From contig JAEYWU010000021.1 of NCBI GenBank assembly GCA_023428785.1, forward strand, positions 1-16,924: a DNA stretch of 16,924 bases, written 5' to 3'. Below are positions 14,195 to 16,924 of this stretch, in pieces. The stretch is from Pseudomonadota bacterium. Its GTDB lineage: Bacteria; Pseudomonadota; Alphaproteobacteria; Caulobacterales; Caulobacteraceae. The notes under the pieces are model-generated. The model saw nothing but the letters and a program-made list of their open reading frames with translations, ran no database searches and had not been told where the DNA came from. The translations under genes and the position numbers were made by a program. Positions within the stretch are counted from its first letter, which is position 1; each line of letters opens with the position of its first letter.

Positions 14195-14665
14195 ATGCGG
14201 CCCCTTCGCTTCCTCGTTGTGCTTGGCGCGGCCTTGGCTGTTGGCCTTGCTGCCTGCATTCCATTTTCTGGCTTCGTCTACGATCAGCGCCTCGGCGGCC
14301 CCTATCGCCTTGTTGCCGTCGATAGCATGGAAGACATGGGCGTCTGCCGCGACTTTCCGGGAGAGCGCGGCGGCGACTGCATTGGCGACGGGTTGCCCGG
14401 CCCAACGGTCTTTGCCGCCGGAATCGATGACCATCACCTCGTCATCGCAAGGGTTGTGCACGAGCCGTTCATGCGAGAGCCGTCGCCCAACGAAGGAGCG
14501 ATCGAATACTACTACGTGATCCGAGCGCCCGACGAGGCTCAGCGCTTTGACGCTGACAACGTGATCGGCCCCTTGAGCCGAAGCGAATTTTTGTTAGCCA
14601 AGGATCGCCTCGGACTCCCCGAATTCTCGCACGAGTTCGACGAGCTGGGTCGGCATCCCTCCTAG
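14195..14665 (+). CDS. putative lipoprotein, function unknown
   Basis: This 156-residue protein has a short signal peptide, MRPLRFLVVLGAALAVG, and a lipobox LAAC with the modified cysteine at 21. The mature part is hydrophilic, with two Cys residues in its first third (in VCRDF and DCIGD), suggesting a possible disulfide, and an aromatic stretch EYYYVIRAP. I do not recognise the family. The ATG at 14195 is preceded directly by AAGGA, closer than optimal. Base composition is visibly less GC-rich than in neighbouring genes. Its TAG stop overlaps the rpiA stop in the palindrome CTAG. Likely secreted and membrane-anchored; no function is assigned. Confidence 0.8.
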   Translation: MRPLRFLVVLGAALAVGLAACIPFSGFVYDQRLGGPYRLVAVDSMEDMGVCRDFPGERGGDCIGDGLPGPTVFAAGIDDHHLVIARVVHEPFMREPSPNEGAIEYYYVIRAPDEAQRFDADNVIGPLSRSEFLLAKDRLGLPEFSHEFDELGRHPS

Positions 14666-15348
14666 GGCGCCAACACCTCCACCCCCGCGTCCGTCCCCAC
14701 GATCGCCTCGTCGGCCAGGTCGAGAAACAGGCCGTGCTCGACCACGCCGGTGATCAGTTTCAGGTCGTCGGCCAGGCGCGCCGGTTCGTGGATGGCCTTG
14801 CAGGCGGCGTCATAGATCAGGTTGCCGCCGTCGGTGCGGACCAGTCCCCGATCCGCCGTGCGCACCCGCGCGGGCATCTGGATGTCGTGGTCCAGCAGCA
14901 CGTCGGCGATCCGGTTGCCCGTCGTCTTGTGCCCGAAGGCCACCACCTCGATCGGCAGCGGAAAGGCGCCCAGCGTCTTCACCACCTTGCCCGCGTCGGC
15001 GATGACGATGCAGCGCTCCGACGCCTCCCAGACCAGCTTCTCGCGCAGCAGGGCCGCGCCGCCGCCCTTGATCAGCGCCAGCCCAGGCCCGATCTCGTCG
15101 GCGCCGTCGACCGTCAGGTCGATGCGCGACACGTCTTCCAGCGTGACCATCGTCAGGCCCAGCGACCGCGCCAGCTCCGCCGTCGCCTCCGATGTCGGCA
15201 CGCATCGCAGGCCCTCCAGCCCCCGCGCCGCCAGCGCCTTCACGAACCACGCCGCCGTCGAGCCGGTGCCGAGGCCCACGATCATCCCCGGCTCGACCCG
15301 TTCGGCGGCCGCTTCGCCCGCGATGCGCTTCTGATCGTCCGGCGTCAT
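14662..15348 (-). CDS. rpiA: ribose-5-phosphate isomerase A
   Basis: RpiA interconverts ribose 5-phosphate and ribulose 5-phosphate in the pentose phosphate pathway. The 228-residue protein has the expected size. GLGTGST at 25-31 is the phosphate-binding loop. DGADEI carries D81 and D84, KGGGAALLREK carries K94 and the catalytic base E103; these numbers coincide with those of the E. coli enzyme. The ATG at 15348 overlaps the glmU stop as ATGA, so it is coupled to glmU, and AAGGCG lies a few bases upstream. It converges on the small lipoprotein gene, sharing the stop-codon palindrome; no separate terminator is visible. Confidence 0.97.
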   Translation of the reverse strand: MTPDDQKRIAGEAAAERVEPGMIVGLGTGSTAAWFVKALAARGLEGLRCVPTSEATAELARSLGLTMVTLEDVSRIDLTVDGADEIGPGLALIKGGGAALLREKLVWEASERCIVIADAGKVVKTLGAFPLPIEVVAFGHKTTGNRIADVLLDHDIQMPARVRTADRGLVRTDGGNLIYDAACKAIHEPARLADDLKLITGVVEHGLFLDLADEAIVGTDAGVEVLAP

Positions 15349-16685
15349 TTTCGCGCCTTCCGCTCGGTCATCAGCGCGCGGAATTTCGTCGCCCAGCCGG
15401 CCTTGTTTTCCTGCTTGGCCCGGCCCAGCGCCAGGGCGCCGTCCGGAACATCCTCAGTCACGACCGAGCCCGAGCCCGTCATCGCTCCCGCCCCGATCGT
15501 CACCGGCGCGACCAGCGCGGAGTTGGAGCCCACGAAGGCCCCTTCGCCCACGACCGTCTTCGCCTTGTTGAACCCGTCGTAGTTACAGAAGATCGTGCCC
15601 GCGCCGATGTTGGCGCCCGCCCCGACCTCGCCGTCGCCCAGATAGGACAGGTGGTTGGCCTTGGCGCCCTCGCCCATCTTCACGGCCTTTACCTCCACGA
15701 AGTTGCCGACGCGCGCCTTCGGTCCGATCCCCGCGCCGGGCCGCAGCCGCGCGTAAGGCCCGACCTCGGCTCCGGCCTCGACCACCGCCCCCTCAAGATG
15801 GCTGAAGGCGCGGATGTTGGCGGGGCCGGCGATCCGCACGCCGGGACCGAAGACCACGTGCTGCTCGATCGAACTGCCCGCCGCGACCTCGGTGTCCCAG
15901 GCGAACCAGACCGTGTCCGGCGCGGGCATTCGCACGCCGTTGGTCAGGAAGTGGTCGCGCTGCACCGCCTGGAACTGCGCCTCGGCGGCAACCAGTTCGG
16001 CCTGGGAGTTCACCCCCTGCACCGCACCCTCGTCGGTGAAGGTCGCCCGGCAATGCAGCCCCCGCGCCCGCGCCAACTCGACGATGTCGGTCAGATAGTA
16101 TTCGCCCTTGGCGTTCGCGTTCGTCACCTCGCTCAGCAGCGAGAACAGCAGGTCCCGCTCGCAGACCATGACGCCGGAGTTGCAGCGGTCGACCTTCAGC
16201 TCGTGCTCGGACGCCTCCTTGGCCTCCACGATCCGCATCAGCTCCTCGCCGTCGCCCATGACCAGCCGGCCATAGGCGCCCGGATCGGCCGCGCGGAAGC
16301 CCAGCACCGTTACCGCGGCCTCGCCACCGAACATCGGCTGCATCGACGGGGCCCGCAGGAGCGGACAGTCCGCGTAGGTGATGACCACGTCGCCCTTGAA
16401 GCCCTCAAGCGCCGCCTCGGCCGCTCTCACCGCGTGGCCAGTCCCCAGCGGCGGATCCTGAATGGCTACCGCGCCAGCGCCCAGCCGCTTTTCGACGTGC
16501 TTGCCGACCCCCGGCGAATGGGTTCCGACCACCACCACGATCTTCTCGCAACCCAGCGCCTCGGCCGCGTCGATGGCATGATCCAGCATGGCCCGTCCGG
16601 CCAGCGGATGCAGCACCTTGGGCAGCGGCGAACGCATCCGCGTCCCCTGCCCTGCGGCGAGAATGACGGCGGCGCGTGCGGACAT
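15345..16685 (-). CDS. glmU: bifunctional GlcNAc-1-phosphate uridyltransferase / glucosamine-1-phosphate acetyltransferase
   Basis: GlmU makes UDP-N-acetylglucosamine, needed for peptidoglycan and lipopolysaccharide. The 446-residue protein has the N-terminal uridyltransferase domain (1-230) with LAAGQGTRM at 9-17, K23, the metal ligand D106 in YADCPLL, and N226. The C-terminal left-handed beta-helix acetyltransferase domain covers about 250-430, with imperfect hexapeptide repeats, catalytic H345 in KANHLSYLGD, and NYDGFNK near 368-374. The start at 16685 has AAGGGA upstream and a good promoter. It is coupled to rpiA downstream. It is divergent from a gph-like phosphatase gene. Confidence 0.98.
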   Translation of the reverse strand: MSARAAVILAAGQGTRMRSPLPKVLHPLAGRAMLDHAIDAAEALGCEKIVVVVGTHSPGVGKHVEKRLGAGAVAIQDPPLGTGHAVRAAEAALEGFKGDVVITYADCPLLRAPSMQPMFGGEAAVTVLGFRAADPGAYGRLVMGDGEELMRIVEAKEASEHELKVDRCNSGVMVCERDLLFSLLSEVTNANAKGEYYLTDIVELARARGLHCRATFTDEGAVQGVNSQAELVAAEAQFQAVQRDHFLTNGVRMPAPDTVWFAWDTEVAAGSSIEQHVVFGPGVRIAGPANIRAFSHLEGAVVEAGAEVGPYARLRPGAGIGPKARVGNFVEVKAVKMGEGAKANHLSYLGDGEVGAGANIGAGTIFCNYDGFNKAKTVVGEGAFVGSNSALVAPVTIGAGAMTGSGSVVTEDVPDGALALGRAKQENKAGWATKFRALMTERKARK

Positions 16686-16714
16686 GGCGATTCCCTTGGG
16701 TCGGCTTCATCGTG

Positions 16715-16743
16715 GGTCTAGCGCGGCGGCCGCCCATGGCCAA
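16715..16743 (-). promoter_or_regulatory. promoter of glmU-rpiA
   Basis: On the minus strand, TTGGCCA (16743-16737) is followed after 14 bases by GCTAGACC (16722-16715), a 6 of 7 match to the informative positions of the Caulobacter -10 consensus GCTANAWC. The -35 match is weaker. The predicted start near 16708 gives a leader of about 22 bases containing the AAGGGA ribosome binding site. The -35 overlaps an alternative start codon of the divergent phosphatase gene. Confidence 0.5.
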
Positions 16744-16753
16744 TAAGCCGGGC

Positions 16754-16924
16754 ATGAACCTGACCGGCTGGACTCTCGCCTTCGATCTCGACGGCACCCT
16801 CGTGGAGACCGCGCCTGACCTGATCGGCGTGCTCAATGTGCTTCTGGAAGAACGAGGCCTGCCGACCGTGCCGATATCATCGGCCCGGCGCCTCATCAGC
16901 GGCGGAGTGAAGGCCCTCCTCACC
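16754..16924 (+). CDS. gph: HAD-superfamily phosphatase, probably phosphoglycolate phosphatase (5' part)
   Basis: The frame runs off the right edge after 57 codons. It begins MNLTGWTLAFDLDGTL, with the HAD motif I DLDGT and nucleophile D11, followed by VETAPDLIGVLNVLL. The latter is close to the VDSAPDL segment of Gph phosphoglycolate phosphatases. RLISGGVKALL near the end matches the VGxGxxxLL cap region of that family. Another HAD phosphatase cannot be excluded without the rest. An in-frame ATG at 16736 is an alternative start; neither has a clear ribosome binding site. Confidence 0.82.
   Translation, partial: MNLTGWTLAFDLDGTLVETAPDLIGVLNVLLEERGLPTVPISSARRLISGGVKALLT

Noticed and set aside
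1..16924. Mobile elements, CRISPR arrays, prophage or defence genes
   Set aside because: No transposase, integrase, terminal inverted repeats, regular spaced repeats or defence-type domains were found; every large gene has a housekeeping or plain assignment.

Overview
The window looks like a chromosomal segment of a high-GC alphaproteobacterium of the order Caulobacterales, most likely Brevundimonas or a close relative. This is inferred from gene content, protein sequence style and promoters that fit the Caulobacter housekeeping pattern (TTGACGS, 10-14 bases, GCTANAWC). I see no mobile elements, prophage genes, rRNA, CRISPR arrays or other signs of recent transfer. Most genes are ordinary core metabolism; the interest lies in small regulatory elements between them.

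Positions 1-3410, mostly minus strand: tRNA-Val(UAC), the histone-like protein HU with its own promoter and terminator, the ATP-dependent protease Lon with its terminator and a heat-shock-like promoter, then tRNA-Glu(UUC) with a near-ideal housekeeping promoter. Positions 3413-5681, minus: recJ overlapping a small lipoprotein gene upstream. Positions 5722-7659, plus: a class I polyhydroxyalkanoate synthase (phaC), convergent with the next block.

Positions 7667-10613, minus, form an aromatic amino-acid module: a class II DAHP synthase (entry to the shikimate pathway), a short prephenate dehydratase without an ACT domain that overlaps it by GTGA, and a chorismate mutase with an unusual C-terminal extension. 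Between dehydratase and mutase lies an unlisted 29-codon reading frame with a good ribosome binding site, 5 Phe and 3 Tyr codons in its second half, and three successive overlapping stem-loops after or within it. This has the form of a Phe/Tyr-sensing attenuation leader. It is the most notable discovery candidate in the window.

Positions 10638-13219, minus: an O-antigen ligase-like membrane protein translationally coupled (ATGA) to glutathione reductase. Positions 13409-14665, plus: a CPBP-family membrane protease whose ribosome binding site sits in a hairpin, and a small lipoprotein. Positions 14662-16685, minus: glmU and rpiA coupled by ATGA. At the right edge, a divergent HAD-family phosphatase (gph-like) runs off the window.

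The DAHP synthase promoter places the likely transcription start on the A of the ATG, suggesting a leaderless mRNA.
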